NCBI RefSeq assembly: GCF_006346315.1
Contig: NZ_VDMR01000006.1
Location: forward strand, 124,001 to 188,000
Source: Nocardioides litoris
GTDB lineage: Bacteria > Actinomycetota > Actinomycetes > Propionibacteriales > Nocardioidaceae
Length of the DNA stretch: 64,000 bases
Direction: 5' to 3'
Shown: positions 27,852-35,924 of the stretch, one piece after another
Layout of the letters: each line of letters begins with the position of its first letter
How positions within the stretch are numbered: position 1 is the first letter of the stretch
Notes under the pieces: model-generated
What the model was told of the DNA's origin: nothing
Databases searched by the model: none
Seen by the model: only the letters and a program-made list of their open reading frames with translations
Position numbers and translations under genes: made by a program

Positions 27852-28642
27852 CCCGGGTCGGGCTGTCGACGTCCTCGGTCTACCCGGAGTCGACGGCGCA
27901 CGCCTTCGCCCACGCCGCCTCGATCGGGTACGACGCCGTCGAGGTCATGGTCGGCATCGACGCGCTCAGCCAGCAGACCTCCGCGGTGCAGCAGCTCTCC
28001 GAGCACCACGGCGTGCCGATCAGCGCCGTGCACGCACCCTGCCTGCTCTTCACCCAGCGGGTCTGGGGCACCGAGCCGTGGGGCAAGCTCGAGCGCTCCG
28101 CCGAGATGGCCGAGGCGGTCGGGGCGCGCACGGTCGTGGTGCACCCGCCGTTCCGGTGGCAGAAGGAGTACGCCCGCGACTTCGTCAACGGCATCGCGGC
28201 GCTGGAGAACTCCACCGGCATCATGTTCGCGGTCGAGAACATGTACCCCTGGCGGGCGACCAAGAAGCGCGGCGCGGAGATGTACCTCCCCGGCTGGGAC
28301 CCCTCTGCCGAGCCTTACGCCAACACCACGATCGACCTGAGCCACGCCGCCATCGCCGGCTCCGACGTCATCGAGATGGCCGAGCGCCTGGGCCCCCGGC
28401 TGCGGCACGTGCACCTGACCGACGGCAGCGGGTCGGCCAAGGACGAGCACCTCGTGCCCGGCCGCGGCGTCATGAACGCCGCCGCCTTCCTGCGCCACAT
28501 CGCCGCCGCCGGCTTCGACGGCGAGATCGTGGTCGAGATCAACACCCGCAAGTGCTCCGACGCCGAGGAGCGCGAGGCCGACCTCCGCGCGTCGCTGGAG
28601 TTCGCCCGCGAGCACTTCACGGTCGGCCCGGTCGGCGGCTGA
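27848..28642 (+). CDS. Sugar phosphate isomerase/epimerase (xylose isomerase-like TIM barrel)
   Basis: A 264-residue AP-endonuclease-2-like TIM barrel. It opens with [15 protein letters not shown] and carries barrel strands ending in metal-ligand candidates: AVENMYPW (Glu), TTIDLSHA (Asp, His), [10 protein letters not shown] (His, Asp) and [10 protein letters not shown] (Glu). The divalent-metal site is therefore complete, but the substrate is not known. It is coupled to ppx by a GTGA overlap. The next gene converges across the palindromic repeat region. Confidence 0.8.
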   Translation: MTRVGLSTSSVYPESTAHAFAHAASIGYDAVEVMVGIDALSQQTSAVQQLSEHHGVPISAVHAPCLLFTQRVWGTEPWGKLERSAEMAEAVGARTVVVHPPFRWQKEYARDFVNGIAALENSTGIMFAVENMYPWRATKKRGAEMYLPGWDPSAEPYANTTIDLSHAAIAGSDVIEMAERLGPRLRHVHLTDGSGSAKDEHLVPGRGVMNAAAFLRHIAAAGFDGEIVVEINTRKCSDAEEREADLRASLEFAREHFTVGPVGG

Positions 28643-28677
28643 CCCGCTCCCCGTCGTACGGCGCCCGTGGGCCCGGC

Positions 28678-28695
28678 TGTCCGGATTGTCGGACA
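28678..28695 (+). repeat. Short hairpin at the left of the 28.7-kb palindrome cluster
   Basis: TGTCCG (28678-28683) and CGGACA (28690-28695) form a six-pair stem with a six-base loop, 35 bases after the isomerase-like stop codon. It may act as a terminator. Confidence 0.55.
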
Positions 28696-28709
28696 ACTGA
28701 CGGGACTCC

Positions 28710-28749
28710 CCTCCCAGCTGCGGGAACACCCGGTCGACCGGGTGTTCCT
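28710..28749. repeat. Palindromic repeat, copy 1
   Basis: The unit begins CCTCCCAGCTGCG and continues into a perfect 26-base palindrome (28723-28748; half-site GGAACACCCGGTC). It fills part of the 249-base gap 28643-28891 between convergent genes. The rest of the gap is unassigned apart from the entries listed here. Confidence 0.85.
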
Positions 28750-28778
28750 CCCGGCCCCTGCTGGACGGGGACTTCTCG

Positions 28779-28810
28779 CGCTGGGGGGCCAATGCATTGC
28801 CCTCCCAGCG
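28779..28810. repeat. Imperfect 32-base palindrome between the two repeat copies
   Basis: Left half 28779-28794 (CGCTGGGGGGCCAATG) and right half 28795-28810 (CATTGCCCTCCCAGCG) are complementary at 14 of 16 positions, centred on TGCA. Confidence 0.75.
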
Positions 28811-28820
28811 ACAGTTCTGC

Positions 28821-28860
28821 CCTCCCAGCTGCGGGAACACCCGGTCGACCGGTTGTTCCT
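28821..28860. repeat. Palindromic repeat, copy 2
   Basis: Same orientation as copy 1 and offset by 111 bases. It begins with the same CCTCCCAGCTGCG and has the 26-base palindrome at 28834-28859 with a single mismatch (GGTTGTTCC in place of GGGTGTTCC). Confidence 0.85.
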
Positions 28861-28891
28861 CGCCCCGGGCGCCGCCCGGTTCCCACGCCCC

Positions 28892-29794
28892 TCAGAGCCG
28901 CGGCGGCACCGCGACCCGGTCGAGGTCGCGGGCCACGACCAGCTCGCCGTCGTACGCCGAGCGCGCCTGGGCCTCGTGCGCGGCGAGGTCGCGGTAGCGC
29001 TGGGACACGTGGGTCAGCACGAGCCGGCGGGTGCCGGCCCGTGCGGCGGCGGCCGCGGCCTGCCGGGCGGTGAGGTGGCCGTGCTCGCGGGCCAGGTGCT
29101 CGTGCTCGTCGGCGTACGTCGCCTCCACGACGGCCAGGTCGGCGTCGGCGAGGAGGGCGTCGACGCCGTCGCACAGGCGGGTGTCCATGACGAAGGCGAA
29201 CACCTGGCCGCGCCGGGGCTCGCTCACCTCCTCGAGCGCGACCCCGCCGAGCCGGCCCTCCCGCACCAGCCGCCCCACGTCGGCACCACGCACGCCGCGG
29301 GCCGCGAGCCGGTCGGGCAGGAGGCGGCGGCCGTCGGGCTCGACGAGCCGGTAGCCGTAGGTCTCGTGGCCGTGGTCGAGGGCGACCGCCTCGAGCGTGC
29401 CGAACGCGCCGCGGGCGACGACGCCCGGCCCGGTCACGGGAGCGGCGTGCACGTCGGTGGTGTCGTGGAAGAGCGAGGCGTGGCGCAGCCGGTCGTAGAA
29501 GACCCGGCCCGAGGCCGGGAAGTGCACCGGCACCGGCCGGGTCACGCCGTCGAGCGAGAGCCGCTGCACCACCCCGGGCAGGCCGAGGCAGTGGTCGCCG
29601 TGGAGGTGGGTGATCGCGACCCGGGTGGTGGCCGAGGCGGGCAGCCCGGCCAGGGCCATCTGGCGCTGGGTCCCCTCGCCGGGGTCGAGCAGCAGGCCCT
29701 CGTCGTCCCAGCGCAGGAAGCAGCCGTGGTGCGCCCGCTCGCGCGTGGGCACCTGGCTCGCCGTGCCGAGCAGCACCACCTCGCGGCTCGACAC
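28892..29794 (-). CDS. rnz: Ribonuclease Z-like metallo-beta-lactamase fold protein
   Basis: A 300-residue MBL-fold hydrolase with the zinc motif THLHGDHCLG (His63, His65, Asp67, His68), later AVALDHGHETYGYR, VMDTRLCDG and a VLTHVSQRY histidine, matching tRNase Z, which trims the 3' end of tRNA precursors. GTG 29794 lies two bases after the response-regulator stop, so it is read through from the two-component operon. The name is by family; a related MBL hydrolase is possible. Confidence 0.85.
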   Translation of the reverse strand: MSSREVVLLGTASQVPTRERAHHGCFLRWDDEGLLLDPGEGTQRQMALAGLPASATTRVAITHLHGDHCLGLPGVVQRLSLDGVTRPVPVHFPASGRVFYDRLRHASLFHDTTDVHAAPVTGPGVVARGAFGTLEAVALDHGHETYGYRLVEPDGRRLLPDRLAARGVRGADVGRLVREGRLGGVALEEVSEPRRGQVFAFVMDTRLCDGVDALLADADLAVVEATYADEHEHLAREHGHLTARQAAAAAARAGTRRLVLTHVSQRYRDLAAHEAQARSAYDGELVVARDLDRVAVPPRL

Positions 29795-29796
29795 CC

Positions 29797-30489
29797 CTAG
29801 CCGACCAGGCCCGTCTCGTACGCCGTGACGACCAGCTGGGCGCGGTCGCGGGCGCCGAGCTTGAGGAACAGGCGCGACACGTGGGTCTTGGCCGTCAGCG
29901 GGGAGAGGACCAGCTCGGCCGCGATCTCCTGGTTGGACAGGCCGCGGCCGACCAGGGCGAGCACCTCCCGCTCGCGCGGGGTCAGGTCGTCCAGCCGCGG
30001 GTCGGGTCCGGGGGCCGCCGGTGCCGCGGCCCCCGCCGCCGCGGGTACGTCGAGGGGCGCGCTCGCGACGTACGCCTCGATGAGCCGCTTGGTCACCCGG
30101 GGGGCGAGCAGGGCCTGGCCGTCGTGCACGAGCCGGACGGCTTCGATGAGGGCCTCGGGCTCGACGTCCTTGAGCAGGAAGCCGGCGGCCCCGGCCCGCA
30201 GGGCGCCGAAGACGTACTCGTCGAGCTCGAACGTCGTCAGCACCACCACCCGCGTGCCGGCCAGCCGCGGGTCGGCGCTGATGCGGGCGGTGGCCTCCAG
30301 CCCGTCGACGCGGGGCATCCGCACGTCCATCAGCACCACGTCGGGCACGAGCTCGGTCGCGAGCCGCACCGCCTCGTCGCCGTCGACCGCCTCGCCGACG
30401 ACCTCGACGTCGGGCTCGGAGTCCAGCAGCGCGCGGAACCCGGCGCGCACCAGGGTCTGGTCGTCGACCAGCAGGACCCGGATCGTCAC
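29797..30489 (-). CDS. NarL/FixJ-type response regulator
   Basis: A 230-residue response regulator: receiver domain with VLLVDDQ acidic pair and phosphoacceptor Asp55 (VVLMDVRMP), a Thr in VVVLTTFE and Lys in FLLKD, then a Pro/Ala linker and a LuxR-type HTH (LTPREREVLALVGRGLSNQEIAAEL). GTG 30489 overlaps the kinase stop by four bases. It is the output of the adjacent kinase; a repeated GGGGGAGT motif before the kinase and the MMPL gene is its best candidate target. Confidence 0.93.
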   Translation of the reverse strand: MTIRVLLVDDQTLVRAGFRALLDSEPDVEVVGEAVDGDEAVRLATELVPDVVLMDVRMPRVDGLEATARISADPRLAGTRVVVLTTFELDEYVFGALRAGAAGFLLKDVEPEALIEAVRLVHDGQALLAPRVTKRLIEAYVASAPLDVPAAAGAAAPAAPGPDPRLDDLTPREREVLALVGRGLSNQEIAAELVLSPLTAKTHVSRLFLKLGARDRAQLVVTAYETGLVG

Positions 30490-31778
30490 GAGACCGGCGC
30501 CCCCGCCGCCGCCGTGGCCGGCACCTCCGCCGTGGGTCCGACCGGCTCCCCGACCGGCTCCCCGACCGGCTCCCCGACCGGCTCCCCGACCGGCGCACCG
30601 ACGACGCCGAGCGGCAGCACCGCGGTGACCCGCCATCCACCCTCGGGCCGGGGGCCGGCCTCGACCGTGCCGCCGACGGCGGCGGCCCGCTCGCGCATGC
30701 CCCGCAGCCCGTTGCCGGACCCGGAGCGCTGCAGCGTCGCCGGGCCGCGGCCGCCGTCGTCCTCGACCACGATGCGCACCCGGGCGCGACCGCCGTCGTC
30801 GTCGCGGGTGACCCGCACCCGGGCGGTGGTGGGCCCGGCGTGCCGCAGCACGTTGGTCAGCGCCTCCTGGACGATCCGGAAGCCGGTCGAGCCCACGGCG
30901 GCCGGGACGCCGTCGGCAGCGGGGTCGAGGGTGACGTCGACGTCGACACCGGCGGGGGCCAGGCCGTCACGCAGCCCGGCGACGTCGGCCAGGCCCTGGG
31001 TCGGGGTGACCGGGGCGGCGGGGTCGTCGTCGGGGCGCAGCAGGCCGAGCATGGCCCGCAGGTCGCCGAGCGCCTCGCCGCTGGTGCGCTTGATCTCGCG
31101 CAGCGTCGCGTGGGCCTGGGCGGGGTCGCGGTCGAGCAGGTGGGCGCCGACGCCGGCCTGCACGTTGATGGCCACCATCGCGTGCGCGACGACGTCGTGC
31201 ACGTCGCGGGCGATGCGCAGCCGCTCCTCGCCGACCCGGCGCAGGGCCTCCTCCTCGCGGGTCCGCTCGGCCGACTCCGCGCGCTCGACCAGGGCGGCGG
31301 TCGCGGCCCGGCGCTCGTGCGAGGCCACGCCGAGCGCGAGGGGCACCACGACGAAGGCGAGGTTGCGCACCGTGTCCCAGGTGAGCAGGCCGTGCGGGCT
31401 GTAGACCTGCAGGATCACGACGACCAGCGGCATGCCTGCGGCCGCCGCCGCGAGCGCCGCCCGACGGCCGTGGGCCTGGGCGAGCGCGTAGGCGCAGATC
31501 ATCGCGGGGATCGCGATGGTCTGGTAGACGCACGCCGGCCGCACGAGCGCGGTGACCAGCACCATCGCGGCCACGAACGAGCCCACAGGACGGTGCCGCG
31601 CGGTGAGCACCGGCAGGGCGAGGACGACGATCGCGAGAGGCGACCAGGCGTACGGCGCCTCCTTGGGCGAGCGGTCGAGCTCGACCAGCATCGAGGCGAC
31701 GCACAGCGCGAACGCGACCCCGTCGAGGACGGGGCCGCGCCACCTCCGCAGGTGCGCGGACGACGAGAGCCGGGCCAC
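30486..31778 (-). CDS. Sensor histidine kinase (HisKA_3 family)
   Basis: A 430-residue membrane kinase. Hydrophobic helices fill about residues 15-155, then a coiled-coil linker (ERAESAERTREEEALRRVGE) leads to the phosphoacceptor box RLRIARDVHDVVAHAM with His194, and a HATPase_c domain (VQEALTNVLRHA, GSGNGLRGM). There is no large extracellular loop, so it probably senses membrane or envelope state. The C-terminus has four consecutive PVGE repeats from a 12-bp tandem repeat. GTG 31778 follows TACCGT by six bases. Confidence 0.92.
   Translation of the reverse strand: MARLSSSAHLRRWRGPVLDGVAFALCVASMLVELDRSPKEAPYAWSPLAIVVLALPVLTARHRPVGSFVAAMVLVTALVRPACVYQTIAIPAMICAYALAQAHGRRAALAAAAAGMPLVVVILQVYSPHGLLTWDTVRNLAFVVVPLALGVASHERRAATAALVERAESAERTREEEALRRVGEERLRIARDVHDVVAHAMVAINVQAGVGAHLLDRDPAQAHATLREIKRTSGEALGDLRAMLGLLRPDDDPAAPVTPTQGLADVAGLRDGLAPAGVDVDVTLDPAADGVPAAVGSTGFRIVQEALTNVLRHAGPTTARVRVTRDDDGGRARVRIVVEDDGGRGPATLQRSGSGNGLRGMRERAAAVGGTVEAGPRPEGGWRVTAVLPLGVVGAPVGEPVGEPVGEPVGEPVGPTAEVPATAAAGAPVS
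30541..30596 (-). repeat. 12-bp tandem repeat in the kinase 3' end
   Basis: Four copies of a GGGGAGCCGGTC-type unit encode PVGE x4 close to the C-terminus. In phase with the reading frame, so copy-number change would not shift it. Confidence 0.75.
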
Positions 31779-31784
31779 GCACCG

Positions 31785-31790
31785 ACGGTA
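31785..31790 (-). promoter_or_regulatory. -10 element of the sensor kinase gene
   Basis: TACCGT on the minus strand, six bases before GTG 31778; a promoter inside the MMPL-kinase-regulator cluster. Confidence 0.55.
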
Positions 31791-31820
31791 GCGGTGCGCG
31801 GCCCGGCTCGGCGTCGTCCT

Positions 31821-31831
31821 GGGGGAGTACG
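31821..31831 (+). promoter_or_regulatory. GGGGGAGTACG motif upstream of the kinase
   Basis: Same 11-mer as at 34104 upstream of the MMPL gene. It lies about 30 bases upstream of the kinase -10 and is a candidate binding site for the NarL-type regulator. Confidence 0.4.
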
Positions 31832-31855
31832 TCGCCCCGGGGCGCGGGCCCGGCG

Positions 31856-34018
31856 TCAGGCCGGGACGAGGTCCCGCGCGGGCGAGACCTGGGCGGGCTC
31901 GCCCTCGGAGAACCCGATCCGGTCGTGGACCCGGCGCAGCCACATCGGCGCCCACCAGTTCCACTTGCCCATCAGGCCCATCAGCGACGGGACGAGCAGC
32001 GAGCGGACGATGAAGGCGTCCACCAGGACGCCGACGGCGGTCGCGACGCCGATCTGCTGGATGAACGAGATCTCGCTGGTGCTGAAGGCTCCGATGGCGA
32101 CCGCGAGCAGGATGGCCGCGGCGGTGACGACGCTCCCGGTCCGGCCGAGGCCGACGGCGACGGCCTCGCGCTCGGGCAGCCCGGCCTCGCGGGCCTCCTT
32201 GACCCGGCCGAGGAGGAAGACGCCGTAGTCGGTCGACAGGGCGAACACGAGGGCCCCGGTCACCAGGAAGTTCGTCGGCTCGACGCCGCCGTTGGAGGTG
32301 TAGCCGAGCAGCTCGGTGAGCCGGCCGTCCTGGTAGACCCAGGTGATCGCGCCGAGCGAGACGCCGACGGTCAGGGTGTTCATCACGACCGCCTTGACCG
32401 GCAGCACGACGGACCCGGTCATCAGCCAGAGCACCAGCATCGTCAGCAGCACCAGCAGGGCGCCGGCGATCGGGAGCACCTCTGCGATGGCCGCCTGCTG
32501 GTCGACGAACTCCGCGGCGGGACCGGTGACCAGCACGTCGACGCTGCTCTCGGCCGCGAGGTCGCGGGTCGCGGCGACCAGGTCCTGCGCCTCGGCGCTG
32601 GCCGGGTCGCCGTCGACCGGCAGGTCGACCTGCCAGGTGTCGCCGTCGAGGGCGCCGGCCTCGGCGGGGGCGGTCACGCCGGGCAGCCCCGACGCCGCCC
32701 GGGCGAGCTCGGCCACCGCGTCGGCGTCGCCGGACTCGATGGCGACGGTCACCGGCGTCCCGCCCGTGTCGTACGACGCCGCGAGCTCGTCCGAGACGAC
32801 CCGGGCGCTCTGCGACTCCGGGACCGCGGTGGCGTCGACCGGGGTCCACTCGGCCCGGAGCGCCGGGGCGGCGAGCAGGAGCATCACCGCGGCGGTGCCC
32901 ACCGCGACGAGGCCGGGGCGGCGCATGACGGCGTGGGAGAAGCGGTACCAGCGGACCTCCGACCGGGCTCCGCCGCGCCGGCTGCGGCGGGCCAGCTTGC
33001 CGCCCCACAGCGAGAGCACCACGGGGGTGACCACGAGGGCGGCGACGGCGGCCACGACCGCGACGGTGGCGCCGGCGATGCCCATCGACTTCAGGAAGCC
33101 CTGCGGGAAGAGCACGAGGGTGGCGAGGGCGACCGCGACGGTGACGGCGGAGAAGGCGACGGTCCGGCCGGCGGTGCGCATCGTGGTGGCGACGGCGCCG
33201 AAGGTCGCGCCCTGCCGGTCGAGCTCCTCGCGGTAGCGGGTGAGCAGGAAGAGCGTGTAGTCGATGGCCAGGCCGAGCCCGAGACCGATGACCAGGTTGA
33301 GGGCGAAGACGCTCAGCCCGTAGACCTGGTTGATCCCGGCCATGACGAGGAAGGTGCCGAGGACGGTGGTCACGCCCACGACGAGCGGCAGCACGGCGCC
33401 GCGCAGGCCGAAGACCAGGAGCGAGAGCACCACCAGGACCGGGAAGGCGAGGGTCTCGGCGCGGGCCAGGTCCTCCTCGACCTGGCCCCCGATCTGCAGG
33501 CCGGCGACGGCGCCGCCGCCGACCTGGACGCCGTCGTCGTCCGCGAAGGCGGCGACCGCCTCCTCGGCGACCGCCTCGTCGTCGGCTGCGGCCTCGACCA
33601 CCCCGACGACCAGCGCCGAGGAGCCGTCGGACGCCGTGCCGCCCGGGCGGGCCGAGGCGATGCCGTCGAGGCCCGCGAGCGTGGCGGTCGCCCGCTCGAC
33701 GTCGGCGGCGCCGCTGCCGTCGGGCGGCGTGGCGACGAGGAGGACGACGCCCGGGGAGGGCTCGACACCGGTGGCGGCCTCGAGCCGCTCCACGGCCCGG
33801 ACCGAGTCGGAGTCGGCGGGGGCGAACCCGCCGTCGCTGGTCAGCGCCCCGGCGACGGGGCCGCCGAGGGCGCCCGCGGCGACGACGAAGAGGAAGACCG
33901 CGACGGCAGCGCGGCGGGGGTGGGCGTGCAGGGCCCGGAGCAGGCGCCCGAGCGGTCCGGGGGTCCCGGCGGCCCCGGGTGGGGTGGACGGGCGGGCGGG
34001 AGGGTGCGTGGTGGTCAT
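31856..34018 (-). CDS. MMPL-family (RND superfamily) transporter
   Basis: A 720-residue exporter with two six-helix MMPL halves. The first includes FALNLVIGLGLGLAIDYTLFLLTRYREEL and the second VFALSTDYGVFLLGRVKEA, whose buried Asp-Tyr pairs are the proton relay of the family, each half being preceded by an extracellular domain of about 150 residues. Substrates are usually lipids or hydrophobic drugs; not predictable here. AGGAGG precedes the ATG. Its position before a two-component system suggests induction by that system. Confidence 0.92.
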   Translation of the reverse strand: MTTTHPPARPSTPPGAAGTPGPLGRLLRALHAHPRRAAVAVFLFVVAAGALGGPVAGALTSDGGFAPADSDSVRAVERLEAATGVEPSPGVVLLVATPPDGSGAADVERATATLAGLDGIASARPGGTASDGSSALVVGVVEAAADDEAVAEEAVAAFADDDGVQVGGGAVAGLQIGGQVEEDLARAETLAFPVLVVLSLLVFGLRGAVLPLVVGVTTVLGTFLVMAGINQVYGLSVFALNLVIGLGLGLAIDYTLFLLTRYREELDRQGATFGAVATTMRTAGRTVAFSAVTVAVALATLVLFPQGFLKSMGIAGATVAVVAAVAALVVTPVVLSLWGGKLARRSRRGGARSEVRWYRFSHAVMRRPGLVAVGTAAVMLLLAAPALRAEWTPVDATAVPESQSARVVSDELAASYDTGGTPVTVAIESGDADAVAELARAASGLPGVTAPAEAGALDGDTWQVDLPVDGDPASAEAQDLVAATRDLAAESSVDVLVTGPAAEFVDQQAAIAEVLPIAGALLVLLTMLVLWLMTGSVVLPVKAVVMNTLTVGVSLGAITWVYQDGRLTELLGYTSNGGVEPTNFLVTGALVFALSTDYGVFLLGRVKEAREAGLPEREAVAVGLGRTGSVVTAAAILLAVAIGAFSTSEISFIQQIGVATAVGVLVDAFIVRSLLVPSLMGLMGKWNWWAPMWLRRVHDRIGFSEGEPAQVSPARDLVPA

Positions 34019-34061
34019 GGGGACGACCCTCCTGGCCGGCGGGGGTGCGCCGCGTCGTGCT

Positions 34062-34070
34062 GGGGGAGTG
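34062..34070 (+). promoter_or_regulatory. GGGGGAGTG motif upstream of the MMPL gene
   Basis: A nine-base near-copy of the GGGGGAGTAC motif, 42 bases (about four helical turns) from the copy at 34104. Confidence 0.35.
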
Positions 34071-34103
34071 ACCGCGCCTGTGCCCCAGGGCCCACCTGCT
34101 CCC

Positions 34104-34114
34104 GGGGGAGTACG
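34104..34114 (+). promoter_or_regulatory. GGGGGAGTACG motif upstream of the MMPL gene
   Basis: Identical to the 11-mer at 31821-31831. The inverted CTCCC just before it (34100-34104) makes the site partly palindromic. Confidence 0.4.
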
Positions 34115-34144
34115 ACCGTGGGCCTACCTCGCCGTCGTGGCACG

Positions 34145-34150
34145 TAGCCT
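34145..34150 (+). promoter_or_regulatory. -10 element of the proline dehydrogenase gene
   Basis: TAGCCT seven bases before ATG 34158. Confidence 0.55.
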
Positions 34151-34157
34151 GGACGGC

Positions 34158-35093
34158 ATGTCCCTGCTCCGCCGGCCGATCCTGCTGCTCAGCCGCAGCG
34201 GCGGCGTCAAGAAGGTCGTCAGCACCCTCCCGGTCACCTCGGGCATCGTCACCGGCTACGTGCCCGGCGAGACGACCGAGGCCGCGGTCGAGGCCACCGA
34301 CGGCCTGGTCGAGGCCGGGCTCCAGGTCACCCTCGACTACCTGGGCGAGGACACCCTCGACGTCGAGCAGGCCGAGGCGACCGTGGCGGCGTACGTCGAG
34401 CTGCTGCGCGCGCTGTCCGAGCGCGGGTTGTCCCGGCAGGCCGAGGTGTCGGTCAAGCTGTCGGCCATCGGCCAGGCCCTGCCCGAGGTGGGCGACAAGG
34501 TGGCGCTGGAGAACGCGCGCACCATCTGCCGCGCCGCCCGCAACGCCGGCACCACGGTCACCCTCGACATGGAGGACCACACCACCACCGACCGCACGCT
34601 GGCGGTGCTGCGCGACCTGCGCAAGGACTTCCCCGAGACCGGCGCGGTGCTCCAGGCCTACCTGCACCGCACCGAGGCCGACTGCCGCGCGCTGGCCCAC
34701 GAGGGGTCGCGCGTGCGGCTGTGCAAGGGCGCCTACCACGAGCCGGAGGAGGTGGCCTTCCAGGACAAGATCGACGTCGACAAGTCCTACGTGCGCTGCC
34801 TCAAGGTGCTGCTCGGCGGCGCGGGCTACCCGATGATCGCCACCCACGACCCGCGCATGGTGGCCATCGCGGCGTCCCTGGCCAGCCGCTACGGCCGCTC
34901 TCCGGGCACCTACGAGTACCAGATGCTCTACGGCATCCGCCCCGAGGAGCAGCGCCGCCTGGCCGCCGCCGGCGAGACCGTGCGGGTCTACGTGCCCTAC
35001 GGCCAGGAGTGGTACGGCTACCTCGTGCGCCGCCTCGCCGAGCGCCCGCAGAACCTCGCCTTCTTCCTCCGGTCGCTCGTCTCCAAGAAGTAG
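34158..35093 (+). CDS. Proline dehydrogenase
   Basis: A 311-residue monofunctional PRODH (PutB type) that oxidises L-proline to pyrroline-5-carboxylate with FAD and passes electrons to the respiratory chain. Barrel segments EVSVKLSAIGQ, LDMEDHTTTDRTL, VRLCKGAYHEPEEVAF, YPMIATHDPR and the C-terminal QEWYGYLVRRLAERPQN are present. ATG 34158 is supported by the leaderless promoter; in-frame extensions overlap the MMPL gene. proC, catalysing the reverse biosynthetic step, follows 21 bases after its stop. Confidence 0.93.
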   Translation: MSLLRRPILLLSRSGGVKKVVSTLPVTSGIVTGYVPGETTEAAVEATDGLVEAGLQVTLDYLGEDTLDVEQAEATVAAYVELLRALSERGLSRQAEVSVKLSAIGQALPEVGDKVALENARTICRAARNAGTTVTLDMEDHTTTDRTLAVLRDLRKDFPETGAVLQAYLHRTEADCRALAHEGSRVRLCKGAYHEPEEVAFQDKIDVDKSYVRCLKVLLGGAGYPMIATHDPRMVAIAASLASRYGRSPGTYEYQMLYGIRPEEQRRLAAAGETVRVYVPYGQEWYGYLVRRLAERPQNLAFFLRSLVSKK

Positions 35094-35102
35094 CGGCCCC
35101 AG

Positions 35103-35108
35103 TAGGTT
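35103..35108 (+). promoter_or_regulatory. -10 element of proC
   Basis: TAGGTT six bases before GTG 35115, so proC can be transcribed separately from the proline dehydrogenase gene. Confidence 0.5.
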
Positions 35109-35114
35109 GCCGGG

Positions 35115-35924
35115 GTGAGCCAGACCAGCACCGCCATCATCGGCGCCGGGGTGATGGGGGAGACCCTGCTCTCGGGCCTCGTCCGCGCCGGCCGCCGCGT
35201 CGACCACCTGCTCGTGGGCGAGAAGCGCGCCGAGCGCGCCCACGAGCTCGAGGAGCGGTACGGCGTCGCGGTGGTCTCCAACGTCGAGGCGGCCGCCCGG
35301 GCCGACACGCTGGCGCTGGTCGTCAAGCCGCAGGACATGGCCGAGGTGCTGACCGAGATCGCGCCGTCGCTGCGGCCGGGCCAGCTCGTGGTCTCGCTGG
35401 CCGCCGGCACCACCACCGCGTTCATCGAGTCGCTGGTGCCCGAGGGTGTCGCCGTCGTGCGCGTCATGCCCAACACCCCGGCCCTGGTCGACGAGGGCAT
35501 GGCCGCCATCTCACCCGGGTCGCACTGCTCCGAGGCCCACCTGGCCGAGGCGGAGTCGCTGCTGGCCTCGGTGGGGCGGGTCGTGCGCATCCCCGAGCGC
35601 CAGCAGGACGCCGTCACCGCGATCTCCGGGTCCGGGCCGGCGTACATCTTCTTCGTGGTCGAGTCGATGATCGAGGCCGGCGTGCACCTCGGGCTGCCCC
35701 GCGCGACGGCCAGCGACCTCGTCATCCAGACCCTCGTCGGCTCGGCCAAGATGCTGCGCGAGACCGGCACCCACCCGACCGTGCTGCGCGAGCAGGTCAC
35801 CTCGCCCGGCGGCACCACCGCCTCGGCGCTGCGCGAGCTCGAGGTGCACCGGGTGCGGGCGGCGTTCCTGGCCGCCATGGAGGCCGCGCGCAACCGGTCG
35901 CGCGAGCTCGCGGAGGGCAGCTGA
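35115..35924 (+). CDS. proC: Pyrroline-5-carboxylate reductase
   Basis: ProC reduces pyrroline-5-carboxylate to L-proline with NADPH. The 269-residue protein begins with the Rossmann loop TAIIGAGVMGETLLSGL and shows VKPQDMAEVL, VRVMPNTPALVDEGM, the active-site SGSGPAYIFFVVE and the C-terminal signature REQVTSPGGTTASAL. The next gene starts at the base after its stop codon, suggesting co-transcription with the DsbA-like and SRPBCC genes. Confidence 0.96.
   Translation: MSQTSTAIIGAGVMGETLLSGLVRAGRRVDHLLVGEKRAERAHELEERYGVAVVSNVEAAARADTLALVVKPQDMAEVLTEIAPSLRPGQLVVSLAAGTTTAFIESLVPEGVAVVRVMPNTPALVDEGMAAISPGSHCSEAHLAEAESLLASVGRVVRIPERQQDAVTAISGSGPAYIFFVVESMIEAGVHLGLPRATASDLVIQTLVGSAKMLRETGTHPTVLREQVTSPGGTTASALRELEVHRVRAAFLAAMEAARNRSRELAEGS

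Noticed and set aside
28678..28860. Insertion sequence or MITE with transposase
   Set aside because: No transposase frame, no clear target-site duplication; the structure is palindromic repeats only.
30486..35243. A 1585-codon open frame on the minus strand running from the kinase through MMPL, proline dehydrogenase and proC regions
   Set aside because: Only its last 430 codons are the kinase gene. Upstream of GTG 31778 the translation is Arg/Pro/Gly-rich shadow of MMPL and proC; at this GC content stop codons are rare in several frames.
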